From Lethocerus indicus (taxonomy: Eukaryota > Arthropoda > Insecta > Hemiptera > Belostomatidae), in NCBI GenBank assembly GCA_019843655.1, contig JACDQD010000106.1:1612001-1676000 (forward strand): 64,000 nt of DNA, read 5' to 3'. A program made the translations under genes and the position numbers. This document shows, in pieces, positions 1 through 13,185 of the stretch. How positions within the stretch are numbered: the first letter of the stretch is position 1; every line of letters starts with the position of its first letter. The notes under the pieces are model-generated. The model did no database searches and was not told where the DNA came from. It worked only from the letters and a program-made list of their open reading frames with translations.

Positions 1-725
1 CAAATTAATTCGTTCATGACATTTAACAGCTTTGTTTAGGATATTTCATGGACACGGCAGTGCCGAATATACGAACGGAGTAAATCGGATGTACTTGCTT
101 TTAAGAGTTGGGTCACACCGATAAAACTGGCATTATAAAGCTGACCTTTCCCGCGACTCGACAGAACGCCATAAAGTCAAAGAAATCTTCTTACGAATGT
201 TTAGATACGGAGCCAGGCTCCTAAAAGTTGCGATTTCAACAATAACTGTTAGATTCTAGTACAGTGGGTAACCTATAAAAAAACATCCTTCGTGTAATGG
301 ATTTCGCCATCGCCATCTAATATTTCATTGGACGGTGAGTAAGTTTCTAGTACTTGAATGTACATTGTTCTTTAAATGCCTTGGGTCAGCTAGCACAATT
401 ACCCAGTTTGATGGGATTCGGGTGGACCAAACTGACGGAACAGGTCTACTTAATGGTGTTTCATCTTCTATGAATAATAAAATGCATAAAATCGTAACCG
501 GTCTGATTTTGATCTCGATGTTTTCTCGAACGCCTCGATATAATTAAATGACATCGGTGTAACAATAACCATTATGTGAACGGTCTAGTATCTTTTATAT
601 TAGTCATCCAATCAAACGTAATTTTTTATTGGTTTTGTATTGGAGCATAATGGACTGGAATTTAATGTCTCTTTAAGATTCCGGCGTTGACCTCTCCGTC
701 CTGGACCACCCAAATTTACCGAATT
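1..725. other. AT-rich intergenic stretch, nothing recognised
   Basis: Unique-looking AT-rich DNA. The open frames here (up to 70 codons) have no recognisable domain and are of the length expected by chance. I see no repeat, RNA gene or element end. Confidence 0.6.
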
Positions 726-757
726 CTACTGACGATGGAGAGGAATCAAAACCGGTC
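726..757 (+). ncRNA. Hammerhead-like motif, copy A (degenerate)
   Basis: The intact core CTGACGA (729-735) is followed by a 12-nt segment and then AAAACCGGTC ending at 757. This is the 7+12+10-nt layout shared by five other motifs in the window. The G of the invariant GAAA is changed to A, and the bases flanking the core do not pair to form helix I, so self-cleavage is unlikely. It is preceded by CTA, as in other copies. I infer a decayed terminal-repeat fragment of a Penelope-like retroelement. Confidence 0.45.
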
Positions 758-759
758 AA

Positions 760-1440
760 AATAGTGAGAGCTAAGAAGAGGATACTGCGGTAAGAATAAT
801 GCAGTATCGGACCCCCCAATAAATATCTTGAACTACCTCTGAGAACCCGTGATGGAGCCGCTTCCGTTAAGCCCGTCGAGGGATGACCCGCCATAATCCT
901 CGCAGCTCAGTCCTTTCCAGATTAAGAAGCTGCCGTAGTAGTCCTGTAAAAGATAGTAGGTTAGCGTTAGTGAACGTTAAAAGGTACGGATTTTTCCGAC
1001 GATTTATGGAGCCGAGGCCTAGTGGTGGGTTAGTGGAGGGCGGTGGGCGAGGAGCGGTGTTGCTCCGAGGGCCGTCCCCCTCGGTCTGAACCCTCTGCCG
1101 ATTCTCCGCGGAGGAACCGAGTTTCTATAATATTCCTATCGGAATCCCCCGGAGGAGAGTACCCCGAAAGTGGGGGATGACTCAGTTTCTCTAGCCCACT
1201 TCCGAGGGGTCACCGCCGCCGCCGCCGCCGCCTTGATCGAGAACCTAACGGTGCCGGGCTCACGTAACGGGCCACGAAAAAAAAAACTACCTCGGTGTTA
1301 CCCACATACCGGCGTAGGGCTTCGGTCACTCGGCCGCCCCACGCCGACCTCCACAACAGGCACCCGATTTAAAGCCTATAAACCAAGCCTATAAGGCAGT
1401 CTTATAATGTCCAGTTCAAATTTACAGCTACTCATCCCTC
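760..1440. other. GC-rich patch, no gene
   Basis: About 1000-1360 is GC-rich within AT-rich flanks. It contains a G-rich run near 1020-1060, a small hairpin-forming GGAGC/GCTCC pair near 1050, and a CCG microsatellite. The short frames on both strands are compositional. No splice-bounded exon is recognisable. Confidence 0.45.
1213..1232. repeat. (CCG)n microsatellite
   Basis: About 6.7 uninterrupted CCG units (20 nt) lie inside the GC-rich patch. Confidence 0.9.
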
Positions 1441-2600
1441 CGGTACAATAAATATTATTGCTCCTCAATTATAGCTAGGGGTATAAATATCTAGTGGAAT
1501 AGCCCTGCGTATAAACAAAATCAAGGGTCCTCCAAAGAACTCTCATAACCTCACCGCCCACCTCTTAGTCTTAAAAAAAGGGTATTTAAATGATCCTATG
1601 TTATATTTATTATAAATATTTTAATCATACATATTATTCTCAAGGATTGACCGTCACTTTCTCATTAATACACGGGAGACTCGTGACTATATGCAGTGGC
1701 TGTAATTCGTTATAATCTATCGTAACAATTACCATACAAATTGCGTACAAACTTGAATGTTGTTCGCGACAAAAATATAGGTCAGTGTATAATACACATT
1801 ATAAATTAATTGTCAGAAAATATAAATTTACTATTCAGTATAAGGGTTCTAAGAGGGGGAAATTACAATACTATTACAATAAGAAATGCTTGTTAACGGC
1901 CGACAAACAAAAATGAGCAAATCGTTTTGAATTTTAATTGAATGTGTTCCCTTGTACGGTAATTCAGGAATGTCAACGATCGATCGAAATGTTAACAATC
2001 GGCGTAATTTATTCACTACTCTGGGCTCACTCTCGAGTATTATAAACCGGTATTCGGCCGGTACTTTCCTGTATACACAGTATCAGCTATGCTAACGCTG
2101 AGGGAAAATTTACAGAAAATGTATTCAAATGTACGCTTTCATTAGCCCGTAATGCGGTCATACTGAAACCAGGGACAGAATGACTACCCAAATTCAATTC
2201 GTACTAATATTAATGCAAAGGTTAAATAAATATGTGTGAGAAGCGCGCGCAGGAATTTTCGGAAAGGAAGAAATAATTTATTTTGGGAGGAGTTTAGGAT
2301 TATAATATAATTTGAATTGTTCAAGACTGAATATATTTTTGGTGTATAAAGCTTTCCCTTGAGTTAACGCGCTTAGAAAAGCGGACGGAAAACATCCGAT
2401 TCGCCAATTAGCAATCGGCGGCGGTAGGGGCGCTGTAGGATAGGAGTCGAGCGCCAGGATCAAGAGGAGGAAGGACTGCCGGCTGATTTATAACGCGATA
2501 ATGATACATCTCGAGGAGTTCAACGCCGGCCAGGGAGACGTAGGGCGGCGAGGGGCGATTTGAAATGGCAACAAATTAAAAACACACTGGTGTCTGTGTT
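1440..2600. other. AT-rich intergenic stretch, nothing recognised
   Basis: AT-rich sequence with many stops in all frames. No element ends, RNA gene or structured repeat was seen. Confidence 0.6.
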
Positions 2601-2601
2601 T

Positions 2602-2629
2602 TGTGTGTGTGTGTGTGTGTGTGAGTGTG
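2602..2629. repeat. (TG)n microsatellite
   Basis: Eleven perfect TG units (2602-2623), then an interrupted extension to 2629. The repeat makes a Cys-Val run in the overlapping 138-codon frame, which is therefore not good evidence of a gene. Confidence 0.9.
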
Positions 2630-3020
2630 GTGCCGACTGCCGAGTCCTCCCCCGGGTCCAGGAGCTCCTTTTATTTGCCAGACGGCTGTCCCTCCACCGC
2701 CGACTTCCCCTATGCAAATTTGTCCAGTCCCCGGCCATGAATTATCGCGGTCGCACGCGACGTTTCTTATTAGACGAGTCGGCGGCTTCCAGCCCGACCG
2801 CCCGGCCGATCCATTATATCTATTCCGCCGACTTTTATATATTTATGGGGGTAATTAACGCCGCGGTCTCGAAAACGGGTCCTTTTCTTTTCTTTGGCCA
2901 GGACACTAATGATTTTAAAATATGGTCCCGAGGCCGACTCCTCGGGCGTATTCCGACTCGGTATTTATTGCGCTAAATTATGGAGCGAATAAGAAAGTAT
3001 CATCACCTGAAGCCTGATTC
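2630..3020. other. Candidate conserved noncoding island
   Basis: GC-richer DNA with an octamer-like ATGCAAAT near 2711, several ATTA/TAATTA homeodomain cores (for example near 2852) and a TTTATTGCGC stretch near 2964. No coding domain is visible. The regulatory reading is inference from composition and motif density alone. Confidence 0.3.
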
Positions 3021-6000
3021 CCGAATCAATGTCGGAAAATAGCCTGTTAATCTCCGCGGGGAAATTGGTTCCCGATATCATAGCTACGTCTATTTTCAAT
3101 TTTCTAGAGTTCTATTTATTTTGTTTAATTACGCCTGTTTTACGTTTAAGGTTGATTTCGGATTATTCGTTGCATCAATCAATATATCTTTACATCATTG
3201 TTGGCATCTTCCCGCAGTGACGATAACGACGGGGGTATTCTCACCCTAACCAACGCGACGATAATGAGTAAATGTTCCGCCAAACAACTAAATAATGAGA
3301 ACATTCTAAAACATTCTATCGGTTCGATAATAAAATAACAGTTCTACTGATGAGGACTATTCGAAAATGATTTACTCAATATTGACGGGTTTGTGTAACA
3401 CAGCTATTGCGATAAAAATTCTATAACACTGAACATTCCAATAATTTTTCCCTGGGAAATTAAGTATGAAACAACTGAAAAGGCAGTATTCAATAATTCT
3501 TTCAACCCTATTTCTCATAATAAAGTCACTATAATTATTGCCGACCGCTCTTTTGGACCACGATTTAAAGGCCAAAGTTATAATTCTTCAATATTTTGTC
3601 AAACCCATTAATATCACCGGAATATTAATCGAGGAAATACATATTCTGGGTTAATAAATAAATAAATAAATAAATGATTTACTTTTGTTTATTTTGAAAA
3701 TAAGTCTCACTTTTCATTCGAGAAATTTATCCGGCTCAGTCCGGTATTAACCGCTTAAAAGGGACTATTTAAAAGAACATTCCGCTTTTTTTACGACAAC
3801 TCCGTGTCAGTTCTGCAGGACGATGGTCTCGACTTAAGTAAAAGCCAAGGTTCGTCGGTCACGCCATATCGCCATATATCAAAGTCGTTTCACGGCTTCG
3901 GTTTCGAATCTCCGGTCGGGGGTTTCTGTGTCGAAGCTTATCCGATTTCGGTGTTCCCTTTGCACTCGCGGCGCAAGTGGCGCTGGCTTCACGCTTATTT
4001 TTAAGCGGTGAACACTGTCCGGTAAGTGAGGCGGGCCACAGTGACCGCGTTGCGGGAAACTATCTCACTGTTCTAGTGGGCGAACACCCACTGAACTCTG
4101 ACATTGAACTGAAATTACTAGATCTAACGTTCATTATTATTTTTTAAATTAACACTATGCACTGCATATGTATGTATGTAAGTATATTTTTTTGACGATA
4201 ACGTATTTATGTCCTGTGACTTTACATGGTTGTGTCGCAGATTATTAATGCACTCAAACGAATAAAAAGAAAATCACCACTGAATCGTATCATTACACAT
4301 CACTTCTACATGAAAAATAGGTGCCATTAATTTATATTCTTATTTTTTTTATTCATTTTTTATGCTTGTGGCCTCACTGTCGCTGGATAGGTCTTAAATT
4401 ATTATTGCAGCGAATATAACAGAAGATCCAAAATATTGTATTTGAAAAAGCGGAGTTCTTACATTTGTTGTTACACTGTCCATCCTTAAAAGGGTGTAGA
4501 CACAGAAGATTTGAGTATTACTCACTTAACAAGTTAACTCCGCTCACTTTGTATGTAGGGAAGTGAAACTACTTATCCCGCCAGTGCGCAACGACTGTCC
4601 GCATTGCGTAACCTCTGCAATGGGGCTGATTGTCCGGAATCGTGGAGGTCCCGAATATAAAACAGAGTGTCGAGGGAAGCATGTTGGATGTTGGGCCCCG
4701 GGGGAGGCGACGATGTTTGCAAACAGATAGAGGCTGGAAAAGTGTCGGCGTGGGCCGCTAACAGCGACCCGGCTGACCGCGGCTCCAATTTCCCTTTGAT
4801 CCGGTGAGGCCGGAAGCCGCTCATCAGCCCCTTCATTCATTCATGCCGGCACTGTCTAGCACGCGCACTCGCCCACTCATTTCTCTCGATTGGCATTGAA
4901 ATCCCGACCCCCGACGTCTGCTCTCTCACTACTAATTTATTTCCATGTCTCGGACTAGATCCGCCCTAAATATTGAAGTATCCCCGACATACATTCAGAC
5001 CACAATCCTTCCGCTTATATTTGATTATGCAGAAAACGTAATTCGCTGAGAAACCCTTCGGGAGATTAATAACTGAGATAATATAGCGCTTCTCTCACTG
5101 CAATTTCAATTCGCAAGGGCAGTTTTTTCTTTTTCATCATATAATCGTCTGGTCGGCATCTGTTTGAAGGTTTGCTTTCATCATATTGCCTGGCAAACGG
5201 TTCTTAAATATTAAGTTGTCAACCAATTTATTGCGTCCGGTTGAAGACTAGATTCTGCCAATTTCAAATGAAGGACGAATATCGAATGGAGCAACAAGAA
5301 ATATACATTTCAACCTCAATGCATCAATATACTTATGTTTAAGCTTATTTATCTTAATTGTGAATATGTATGATGCAGATCCAGGCTTTACTGGATTTAT
5401 ATATCGTAGGCGCGCCTTTTGTGGGAACTACTTACATTTCCATTTATTTATTCGAATCGGTGCCTAACGAAGCCTGGGAAACTAATTCTCCAAACGGAGG
5501 GCTTATTGGCGGACGAGTCCTTCTCGCGTTTTATACCCGTTTCGTCTATAAATAGGACGCTTAAGTAGGAGATTTAAAAAACCGCCGCGTCTAGAATAGC
5601 CTCATCCTCCCACACTCGAGGTCCGAAGAGATGCGCCGGACGGGAAATGTGATGTAAAACGCGAAAATTGGACGTTTCAATGCGAACTGGTCTTCTCTGC
5701 GGAGATTGGTCGGCGAGAAAAAGAAAGAAAAAATATGAAGGCCAATTAGTAAGAGGCAGTAGGAGTTATCCCTCCAAATGCCCGGTCCCCGAGATATATT
5801 TAACACAATTTGCTTGAGTTTCCCCGAGAGGGAAGGATAGATGGATTAGCCGGTAAAAAAAGAGGCAAGGCTAAATGTGCAGCGACTCACACCTAGCTGA
5901 TTAGTATGATAAATGGAAACATTAATCTGCATTTGCTATTTTGAAGAGCGTTACTTCCTCGGCACCTGGGATGTTTGCGTAATGGTACTCATTTATGCTA

Positions 6001-7085
6001 TCCGTAAAATTGTAAAAATTGCTTCAGAGATACTTATCCCTTTTACCCAGTTTGGTGTATATTTTTTCTTGTACATGAAAAAGGTTTGTTCCAGTAGCTC
6101 GTTATATTATTGCAGTCACGGAAATAGTCAGTAAACCACGAGGATGTATAATTATCAGACCAGGTTTATTGACGCTAACCAACTCTGGTCAATCTAAACA
6201 GTGTTTAAAATCTTCATCAGAGGACGAGTTTTATTTTTTTTACAAATCATACGTAATTTTCCGTTACGTGATTTAAGGAATATTTCGTTTATTTCACGTC
6301 CCATTTTATTAATATAACTTCTTCTTAGTTTAGATTTGTTCTCAGACGGCCCCACTTGCGCCAACCCGTTCAAGAGCGATGGAAACGCGATAAGCTGGCA
6401 CCAATGGAAACGGGAGCCTGAATTATAGGCATTCTCATTATCTGGCCGTAAGACAATTTCCGTAATGACGAGCGGGGCTTTGAGCCAAACGTTAAAATTA
6501 CCTTGGGAAAATGTCTTCTCATTTCGGTTCAAATCGTTTCCAACCTATGATACATACGCAGCGCCTATTAACGCCCCTTATGGGAATCGATTTACGTTTT
6601 ATTGTCAATCGGAAGATTAATAAAAGTCATCATAAAACAAAAAGGCAAGCTGTAATTTTCTTCGGGTCTTCAGTTTAATCGCGCGAATTAATGACAACTT
6701 CTGGGTCTGTCGGAGTACTCATTCCTTCTTGGCCCCTTACATAGATTTGGACCGACAGATTTTTATTAATAATTTCCGTATTATGTACCAATAACTATTT
6801 TCGAATTTGAATCTTACTTAAATAAAAATTCAGATATAAATAAATTTATGATTTAAAACATACGAGGCGTTAATAATAATAACAGGAAGGCGGCCTAAGA
6901 CCATTGTCCTATCTGTTTTGTAAAAAAATATCTCTTAAAAATCGTGTCTATATAAACACACAATTTTTTGCCCACATCGGAAGTTTATAAATGTAATCGA
7001 AACGATACCCCTAGATATACAAAGTTATTTCGTTGCACGTGAGCATAGATATGGTAAAGTACCGCATAAAATATCCATAAGAGAA
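3021..7085. other. Mixed intergenic DNA, no gene seen
   Basis: Mostly AT-rich. A GC-richer island (about 4560-4900) has open frames of 87 and 98 codons on the minus strand with no recognisable domain. Another block of moderate GC (about 5370-5800) also lacks a recognisable product. A hammerhead-like string at 3344-3374 is too weak to call. Confidence 0.5.
3653..3675. repeat. (AATA)n microsatellite
   Basis: Between five and six tandem AATA units in AT-rich DNA. Confidence 0.85.
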
Positions 7086-7089
7086 AAAA

Positions 7090-7480
7090 GATAAGCGTCA
7101 CCCGAAATGGGGAACATTGTCCCAGACGAAATTCCAGCAAAAGCATCGTGGTAGAAATAGCTGCAGGGGAGCTCGAGTTATTAATTGTCGCTTGTGATTA
7201 ATAGTTCAGTGTTGAAATTAATGGGCTCTATTAACGGGCGTTGGCCGTACAACTAAAATAGGACTACCGATCAATTTCGACTTAACGAGCCGGAGAAGGG
7301 AAAGGACGCGGGCGTGCTAAATTTGTACACTTGCCCGGGTCGGAATGTCCAATTAAATATTCGTTATGAACAGAAGGTCCTGGGGACACATCACAATTGC
7401 ACTCGGGAATGCCGAAACACTCGTCACTTCTTAAGCCATCCCGGATATACCTAGTAATTGGAAGTAAAAATGGTTCTCAG
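7090..7480. other. Candidate conserved noncoding island
   Basis: A cluster of TTAATTG, GATTAATAG and AAATTAATGG homeodomain-type cores interleaved with GC-rich spacers. No open frame of interest. Regulatory function is inferred only. Confidence 0.25.
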
Positions 7481-7489
7481 CCCTCCTAG

Positions 7490-9960
7490 GGTAGTATGTA
7501 GACTTCAATCAAATGAACTAAGGCCAAATTCATTTCATAATTGCAATGGCGTTCGATTTTCAAATCCGATTACGGTTTCGGTCATAACAAGGTAACAGAA
7601 GGAGTACAATTTGAATTTACAAATTTAATTACAGAATTTGAATTCGAACGAATTCTATATTGTAGTTATTGAAGATCAATTCTTCATTTTCTTGTATTTT
7701 AGGCCGCAATCGAATGGGCGTTAAGGATCAGAGCTAAGCTGCGGCCTGAGGCCCAAACCGTGGGGCCGTCGGATATCGAACAGATGGGCTCTCCGGAGTA
7801 GTGTGATGGAGTGGGGGGTGTATAAAGGGAACCGTGCGAGTGGAAAGGGAGGGATGTGAAGCTAGTTTGGTATTCAGTATGGGCATGTAATTAAAGTGTA
7901 GGCCGGGTCTTAAAGGGAGCTCACCTGGTTTGGGGGAAGGACGTCGACCCCGGGGGCCCCCCTTCCACCGCCCAAACCTCGCTTCCGGAAACACTAGAAC
8001 GCCACTAATTTGAGAACCGACCAGATATAAGGAATAAAAGGTTGGGAAAGATCGATGCCTCCAATTGTGGAGGATCGTTGCAGATTTTCTTCGGGAGGAT
8101 AGGATATTACACCGAATAACGTTTTTATATATTTGAAACATAACAGAAACTTTTAGGGTTTAAATTCTTTATAAAATACCCGAGATAACACCCAATAAAT
8201 ATCATATTGCATTAGAATTATATCAAATACCCATTGTAAGTAGATATAACACAATATTGAACACAGTTGAGGGAAATGCGTACATGTTTTAGGGGTTCGT
8301 TGTGCTGTATAAAATATGTGAATTCGATACACAAATAATAAAACATAATAATAGAAATTGTAATTAATTTTGTTATCCCTTAGTTCTGTTACTCTTTGGT
8401 ATTATTCTATAGGGCGTCAAGTATTTACCCACAAAACGTACTCGTGGGGGAGGCACTGTAACAAAGACATTCCGTCCCAGTCTTTCTATTTCTGTAATGC
8501 AAGTTGCTAGTCATTCCCCCTGTCTTCGTGTCTTCCTCTCTTTCTTCTCCGCCCCTTCGTCCCCCCTTTCACCATACACGGGCGACTTTCACCATACGCC
8601 GTTGGACTTAATGAGCAGGCACTCTGAATAATAATCGCGTCCGACTCCCCACCACTTTCGTCCCGCATGTCCGCAAGTCATCTCCCGAAGAACTCTGCCA
8701 AACCGCTTCGGGGGTGTTTGTCCTCCCGGCTATGAGGTTAGACTTTCAATTGAAACGTCATAACAGTTTAAATGTAGACATCAAAATGGCTCAATTAAAC
8801 GTCCTGAAATATAAAAATTATATTAAAAATTACACGAGCGCGTTTAGTAACTTTTTCCCCATCCATCCTTTTCTTCTATCTCTACATTAGAGTATTTAAC
8901 TTGAGATTAAAGAAGCGAGACGATACAGAACAAATATGATATTTTTATGCTTATTTTTTCAACTCTCAGTCGTACGTAGTGTCTCGTGTATATCTGAAAT
9001 GTAGATGTATAGCAGAGTGTACTATACTGAGTAGATTTAATTCCGATTTGATTGTATAATGTTACTAAATCAATATATTTTGGATAACAAACAATATATC
9101 CTATTTATACCTAAGGGTTATTAAGGAATTATTTGTTGCAGTGAGATACATTTTGAATGGGCAGCTATGTCGACAATAATATTAGGGCCATGAGCGGAGG
9201 AATGCAGTTGAGGATTGAGTGCTGCCGACGACTGCAACATTATTACTATCCGGGGATCGCACGAATATTCATGATCGAGCAAACGAGATTGCCGCTACCT
9301 AATGACAATCAGATACGGTCTCTCGCGTTGAGATAACTCCGTTTTCAAGAGTTTTAATTTTTCAACTGTGCAATATGAATAATGAGCGTTGCAAATTCGA
9401 AATGAGGTGCAATCACTTATCCTCCCTCCCGGCGTATGGCACAATCGTGCAGTGTTCTGCATCGCACATGACGACATAAACACGGTCTCGATCCTTGAAA
9501 TGTCATGCTCTCCCGTTGGAATTGCGGAGGAAAAACTGCCGACTTGGAGCATTATACATTGTTCGAATGTAGATTAATTTGTACGAAATTGCCTTCATAA
9601 AAAGAGTCACTAGTAAACGAGGAAGCAATTTTATGACTGAGGTATAATTTAGTGTCATTAACTAGTTGTATGCAATAATGATAAGGCCCGGAGTCGAATC
9701 TGCGCCGACATGATATGCGTTGACAACATTAACAAAATATAAATATTAAAAAGATAAAGGGAGTATGTAATATACAGTTCAGGAAAGTCTGTTATAACAC
9801 AAATATTATCAGTCTTAAGATCTTCAGGCTCCACTCGCTGACCCCATGCAGGGTCCTATGGTGTTTGGTGCGCGCTGAAGCAGATGGTGTTTGGTTTTCT
9901 GAATTATACATTTTCATTGTCATATACTGGATTAATAACATTTCTCTATAGTTTACTGGC
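7490..9960. other. Intergenic DNA with one GC-rich hairpin
   Basis: Largely AT-rich. A 135-codon minus-strand frame (7734-8141) has no recognisable domain and spans a GC-rich hairpin. About 9170-9560 is open on both strands over 62-85 codons, again with no recognisable product. Confidence 0.5.
7927..7978. repeat. GC-rich hairpin (inverted repeat)
   Basis: GGTTTGGG (7927-7934) pairs with CCCAAACC (7971-7978), and GAAGG (7936-7940) pairs with CCTTC (7961-7965), with a short asymmetric bulge between the two stem parts. The loop is itself GC-rich and contains CCCCGGGG. It lies in AT-rich surroundings. Confidence 0.7.
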
Positions 9961-9969
9961 AGAACCCTA

Positions 9970-9998
9970 TTGACGATGGCGAAAGGTCGAAACCGGTG
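9970..9998 (+). ncRNA. Hammerhead-like motif, copy B (degenerate)
   Basis: TTGACGA (9970-9976), a 12-nt helix II segment (9977-9988) and GAAACCGGTG (9989-9998). Helix II can form as GGC/GTC around a GAAAG loop with one bulged T. The first core base (C to T) and the cleavage-site base (C to G) are both changed, so it should be inactive. It shares the 7+12+10 spacing with copies A, C, D, E and F. Confidence 0.5.
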
Positions 9999-9999
9999 A

Positions 10000-12685
10000 A
10001 GAAAAAATCCAGTAACGTATACCGAACCCACCTGGATCCTCAAAGAAGTTCTCAGATATTACTTGAACTGCGCTCTCTCTCTGTCTCTCTCTCCTCTCTC
10101 TTGTTCGGCGTTTCATCACCTAACGGCAATAAGTGTTGCTGCGGTGAAGTAATTCACTTATTTGTGCCGACTGACGTTGGATCTTCTCGCTTCCGTAAGC
10201 TTTGGTATTATTACTGGCCCTTCACGTATCCGCCTATAACGGCTATGACGGCGCGGCTAAGTATATTGCATCATGGAGACATTGTGTAAACACAGTTACG
10301 AATGTGGGTAATGGCCTAGTTTCACTCAAATCGAAATTGTAATTTGCTACAGTGGCGCGAAAACCATTTTCATTTCCGACCCTCCAGTCTGTGTTAAATG
10401 TTGCCGCAACCCGTGGATAGACAGGGGCTAATTCGAATTCAACGATTGTAGGAGTGTGGGTATTAGGTACTAATACAGTATGTCTTTCGTAAACATATAT
10501 AATTCTATTTTTAGAAATGAATGGAAATTCTGATAATACAATATAATTTTGGCCTTTTACTGGTATCTAATTTTTTGGAGAAAAGGATATTTTTTATTGT
10601 AAAATAAATTTATGCAATTTTACCACCATGTGTCGCATGCAGATGTGTTGAAAATTACCTGTTTGTCAATTACGTGGAAAGAATAAATATAGGTGCCGTA
10701 AACTGGGAAAGGGGTAGACACCTGTTTAGGGTTGGAGATTACGCCAGTAATAATAGTAGATGAGGGACGAGGGAGCGATAGAGATGATGAGAAATGTCGG
10801 TCCTGAGTGCAGTGTTTAATTGGGACAGGAGTGGCCACCTCCTCCTGTAAAGGAATGTCGGTGAGTGAGGAGGTGGCCCCCGGAGGTGGACAGAGAACAA
10901 ACAGTGAAAAGCTTATTGTGTCCGCTTGTGGGAGACGGCCCTGGAGAATGGGCCCTAACACAATTACTAAATACTGGGTCAGGGCGGCTCTTCGCCTCTT
11001 CGGCTTTGTGTGGTCTCGGCCACAATCGATGCGGCGCCCACAATAACTGTTTTGTTGAGGGGAGTCACTGGGTCTTGTGCCCCCGCCTCCACCTCACGCT
11101 GATTAGCCTCCCTTTTGTCGTCAACCACTGACTCTCTGACCGAATACACACACACGCACACACACTCTCTCTCTCTCTCTCACTCTCCCATCACTCTTCA
11201 CGCTCTTGTCCCCTAACCGACCCCGCCTAAGCGTGTCCTACCGTTCTCTTCCTCGAGTCCGAACAGCTAGATGTTTGGAAGCCCTAATGAAGATTTTCTA
11301 TATTGTTTCCGTTCTGTTTGGTCCCCGTTCGTGTCAGCAGGCCCTGAATTGTATAGTGTTCATTCGAGGGGTATTATACGCCGGTTTACAATTGTTCCGG
11401 CGTGTAGTGTGCACTTGTTGTGAGAGGTTGTACACCTCTGGCCCTGTTGGAGCAAACGAGATGAGACAGCGCTTCAAATGTTCAAGTCTGTCGTGACAGT
11501 TTAATAAACCTCATCACAATATAATATTTAGCATTGCGCGGAGGTTATGCGAGGCATTAATAAAGTAAAATGCTGGCAGAATTAAAAATATCTATGCGAT
11601 TGGGAATGACTGAAACCAGTCTATTGAACCAGATGAGCGATAATGATAACAAATAAATGACTCTAAAATAAATAAATTATACCCTGAATTTTCGATAGCG
11701 AGAAAATATCCTTGGTCGACTAAAATGCCAGTGTGCGATATTTTCTCTTTGTACGGTATTTAAATTGGAACCAGTATACGGTTTCAATTATTCGGTCTTT
11801 GTGTTCGGCGAATACGCTTTGAACAGAAAAGAAAAATGAGTATCGAGAGTCGATACTTGGTTGGCATGAACGCCGAGTTATTTAACGCCAGACAAAACAA
11901 TTCAAACTTAAACCTGTTGAAAAATATAGACGTTGGTCGGTGTAATTTACCGGAGCCTGTCCTTGGGACGGTAAAGGATATATGATCGGAGTCGTGGACG
12001 CGCGCCGCCCGGGGCGTTTTCAGACGAAAAATAGTCTTATTAATGCCCGGGGCTCGAATTTTTTATTTTTCCCCCGTCCGGGCCCGGTAATTGAAACTGC
12101 GCCGAGAGAGACCTCGAGGAGCCCTTTCGAGATGAACGAGTGCCCAACGCCGAGTTGGAAACATGAAGCCGGTCAGTCCGAAAATTGCCAAATCCGCCCA
12201 TTTGAAAGCGGAAATATTACCACACAATTCTTGCCAAGTGTACCCGGTCAGTGCAGCGACAAACGGTCCTGTAGATACGTTTCGTATCCTCAACAAGCCG
12301 TAAGTACGAAATAGAGCAATGAAAAGAGTACATTGGGAGAGCTCCCTGTCTCGGTTGGATTAAATACGTTGCCGTTAAATTTCGTATGAAAAAAAATGTG
12401 TCCCGCATTCATTTTTATACGCTGTATAAATTTGGACTCGTTATGAAAATTTTGTCGAAATATTTTTCTCGACCACTGCAGCCCTTATTTTCAGTCCCCA
12501 ATAAGCGTAAAAGTTGCACGTGCAAAAAAGCTTTTGGTTATAACTCTCGTTTACGATGTCCATCGGTAATATAATACTTTCCCGAAACGAAACAGAATCT
12601 TATCTGTATATCGTGAGTATCCATTCGTTTATGCATGGTATATTGAAAAACGTGCTTATTCTTAAAACGCGTATTTATGCATTAT
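10000..12685. other. Intergenic DNA, no gene seen
   Basis: A CT-rich run lies at about 10070-10100 and a compound microsatellite at 11146-11187. GC-richer DNA at 10720-11130 and 11980-12310 gives overlapping frames on both strands (up to 113 codons) with no recognisable domain. Confidence 0.5.
11146..11187. repeat. Compound (AC)n/(CT)n microsatellite
   Basis: An AC run with one G interruption passes directly into a CT run, then CACTCTC. Confidence 0.85.
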
Positions 12686-12689
12686 CGCA

Positions 12690-13185
12690 ACATTACGGAG
12701 GGGCTGGACGGTAGGCCTTGTATGATGAAACGTGGACTTGAACTTCGAAAGGGCTAACATCTGAATGGAAACGTTGCCGGCCGAGACGATTTCTAATGTC
12801 CGGACGCGCATAACTACTGCATTTTGAACACTCCTATCTATTAGGCGGCTGCCCTAGGAAGTAACGATTTGTCGGGCCCATTCTCTGAGGCCCACCCCCG
12901 TGGTCGACTCGAAATAGGAAGAGGGATGGTGTCATGTTTCCTCAGTTGTCATCGCTGTAAAGGCCCACGGGCGAGATGGGCCGGTGCCCGTGATTGTCCG
13001 CAACGAGGCTAAATTCCCAGCGATCACGGCGTCGCCTCGGCCCCTCCTACGCCGTTTAAACGCGAAATGAGGCCCCACCCGCAAACCAATGCGCAATTCC
13101 CAGTTTCGACGGAGGCGATTTGGTTAATTTGCTCCTCATTGAATAATGTATTATGCGACGCGAATATCCCGACGGGCTAACGATG
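12690..13185. other. Candidate conserved noncoding island
   Basis: GC-rich block flanked by AT-rich DNA. It holds a 7-bp perfect hairpin (12966-12992: CACGGGC / GCCCGTG, 13-nt loop) and several ATTA cores. There is no coding signal. Confidence 0.3.

Noticed and set aside
2560..2976. 138-codon plus-strand frame
   Set aside because: Starts in the TG repeat and runs through a GC-richer island; overlapping frames are open too, so it reads as composition.
3344..3374. CTGATGA ... GAAA, hammerhead-like
   Set aside because: Middle segment is 9 nt instead of 12, the 3' part lacks ACCGGT, and no helix I forms.
7385..7415. AATTGCACTC, the seed of the miR-92/25 family
   Set aside because: Only the first 10-11 bases match and no precursor hairpin forms.
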